Shown piece by piece: positions 5,660-6,402 of a DNA stretch of 6,402 nt. A program made the translations under genes and the position numbers. This DNA comes from an uncultured Collinsella sp. (GTDB taxonomy: Bacteria; Actinomycetota; Coriobacteriia; Coriobacteriales; Coriobacteriaceae): assembly GCA_900550185.1 (NCBI GenBank), contig URRN01000119.1, positions 1 to 6,402 on the forward strand, read 5' to 3'. Positions within the stretch are counted from its first letter, which is position 1, and each line of letters opens with the position of its first letter. The notes under the pieces are model-generated. The model worked only from the letters and a program-made list of their open reading frames with translations, did not search any database and was not told the origin of the DNA.

Positions 5660-6402
5660 CTACTTAAGTGCGCCGGTCACGGTACCGCCGCCCAGGACGA
5701 TGTCGCCGCGATAGACTACGACGGCCTGGCCGGGGGCGATGGCTCGTTGCGGCTCGTCAAACGTTATCAGCATTTGCCCGTCGGCGCCATGTGTAAGGGT
5801 TGCTGCCTGGTCTTTCTGACGGTAGCGGTACTTGGCACCTACGCGAATGCCGCCGGCGTCGAGCTCCGCCTCCATGCGTACGTCCGGCGCGCTCCAGATC
5901 CACTCATCGGCCGTGAGGGCAGCGGCGGTCAGGTCCTCGGCCTCGCCCAGATGCACGGTGTTGTTGGCGGCGTCGATGCCCGTCACATACACGGGATGCG
6001 CCATCGCGACGCCCAGGCCCTTGCGCTGGCCGATGGTGTAGCGCAGCGCGCCGTTGTGGCGCCCGACCACGCTGCCGTCGCGCCACACAATGTCGCCCGG
6101 TGCAGCGGGATGTCCGCAGCGGCGCTCGATATAGCCCGCGTAGTCACCGTCTGGAATAAAGCAGATGTCCTCGCTTTCGGCCTTCTTGGCGTTGGTAAAG
6201 CCCTGCTCGGCGGCTATGCGGCGCACGTCGCGCTCTTTGTCCAGGCCCGCCAGCGGAAAGATCGTGTGCGCCAGGCGCTCCTGCGTAAGCGAATACAAAA
6301 AATAGCTTTGGTCCTTTTTGGGGTCCTCGCCGCGATGCAGCTGCCAAGTGCCGTCTGCCGCCTGGCTTGTTTTGGCGTAATGTCCCGTGGCGATGTAGTC
6401 GC
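5660..6402 (-). CDS. mnmA: tRNA-specific 2-thiouridylase MnmA (5' end outside window)
   Basis: MnmA adenylates and thiolates uridine 34 of the tRNAs for Glu, Gln and Lys, taking sulfur as a persulfide and using ATP. The C-terminal 246 residues are visible; the family is about 360-370 long, so roughly 110-120 N-terminal residues, including the PP-loop, lie beyond 6402. Reading on the minus strand from 6400 gives DYIATGHYAK, then KKDQSYFLYSLTQ, both characteristic of the family. The catalytic persulfide cysteine is in SEDICFI (codon near 6161-6163). GALRYTIGQRKGLG follows, then the C-terminal beta-barrel ending GGGTVTGALK. An apparent start at 6298 is really an internal TTG leucine codon in DQSYFL. 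The stop is 8 bases from the stop of the convergent HTH-HipA gene, with no recognisable terminator between. Composition (about 65% GC in one sampled line) matches the core genome. Confidence 0.95.
   Translation of the reverse strand, partial: DYIATGHYAKTSQAADGTWQLHRGEDPKKDQSYFLYSLTQERLAHTIFPLAGLDKERDVRRIAAEQGFTNAKKAESEDICFIPDGDYAGYIERRCGHPAAPGDIVWRDGSVVGRHNGALRYTIGQRKGLGVAMAHPVYVTGIDAANNTVHLGEAEDLTAAALTADEWIWSAPDVRMEAELDAGGIRVGAKYRYRQKDQAATLTHGADGQMLITFDEPQRAIAPGQAVVVYRGDIVLGGGTVTGALK

Overview
The window looks like chromosomal DNA of a high-GC, gut-type Actinomycetota, most likely a coriobacterium such as Collinsella. That assignment is an inference from base composition and gene content, not from any search. 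Two housekeeping-like genes sampled by hand (an alcohol dehydrogenase and mnmA) are about 65% GC. They sit beside two accessory genes of different composition.

Left part (1-1060, minus strand): a radical SAM peptide-maturase-type gene, clearly AT-rich (one 60-base sample is 32% GC). Its reading frame stops at a TAA (120-122) after about 294 residues, yet the same frame stays open for the remaining 39 codons to the window edge and still reads like protein. It is probably a maturase gene broken by one nonsense change. Its promoter region carries a perfect 8+8 bp palindrome and several ACTAA half-sites.

Centre-left (1060-2580, plus strand): a divergent intergenic region with a candidate promoter, a LacI-type operator-like palindrome and a leader hairpin, then an iron-dependent alcohol dehydrogenase strongly resembling FucO (lactaldehyde reductase), closed by a strong intrinsic terminator. 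This fits anaerobic fucose/rhamnose use with 1,2-propanediol as product.

Centre (2580-3090): about 500 bases without a convincing gene. It is not featureless: a motif of the form CGTGCA-N6-GGAGTATTCAGCA occurs twice in inverted orientation at the two ends of a 236-bp stretch, which also contains strong hairpins. It looks like a non-coding element or a dispersed intergenic repeat.

Centre-right (3096-4198, plus strand): an M42-type metallo-aminopeptidase with its own terminator.

Right part (4200-5651, plus strand): a single-chain protein joining an N-terminal MerR/excisionase-like helix-turn-helix to a C-terminal HipA-like kinase. It is preceded by an AT-rich promoter region with inverted CGTTTAGT/ACTAAACG repeats that could be its own operator. 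Its stop lies 8 bases from that of mnmA (tRNA 2-thiouridylase), which runs on the minus strand and leaves the window at its 5' side.

The genes are mostly independent single-gene units with separate signals; no multi-gene operon is visible. The most notable items are the HTH-HipA fusion with its putative operator, the interrupted maturase gene and the inverted-repeat-bounded intergenic element.
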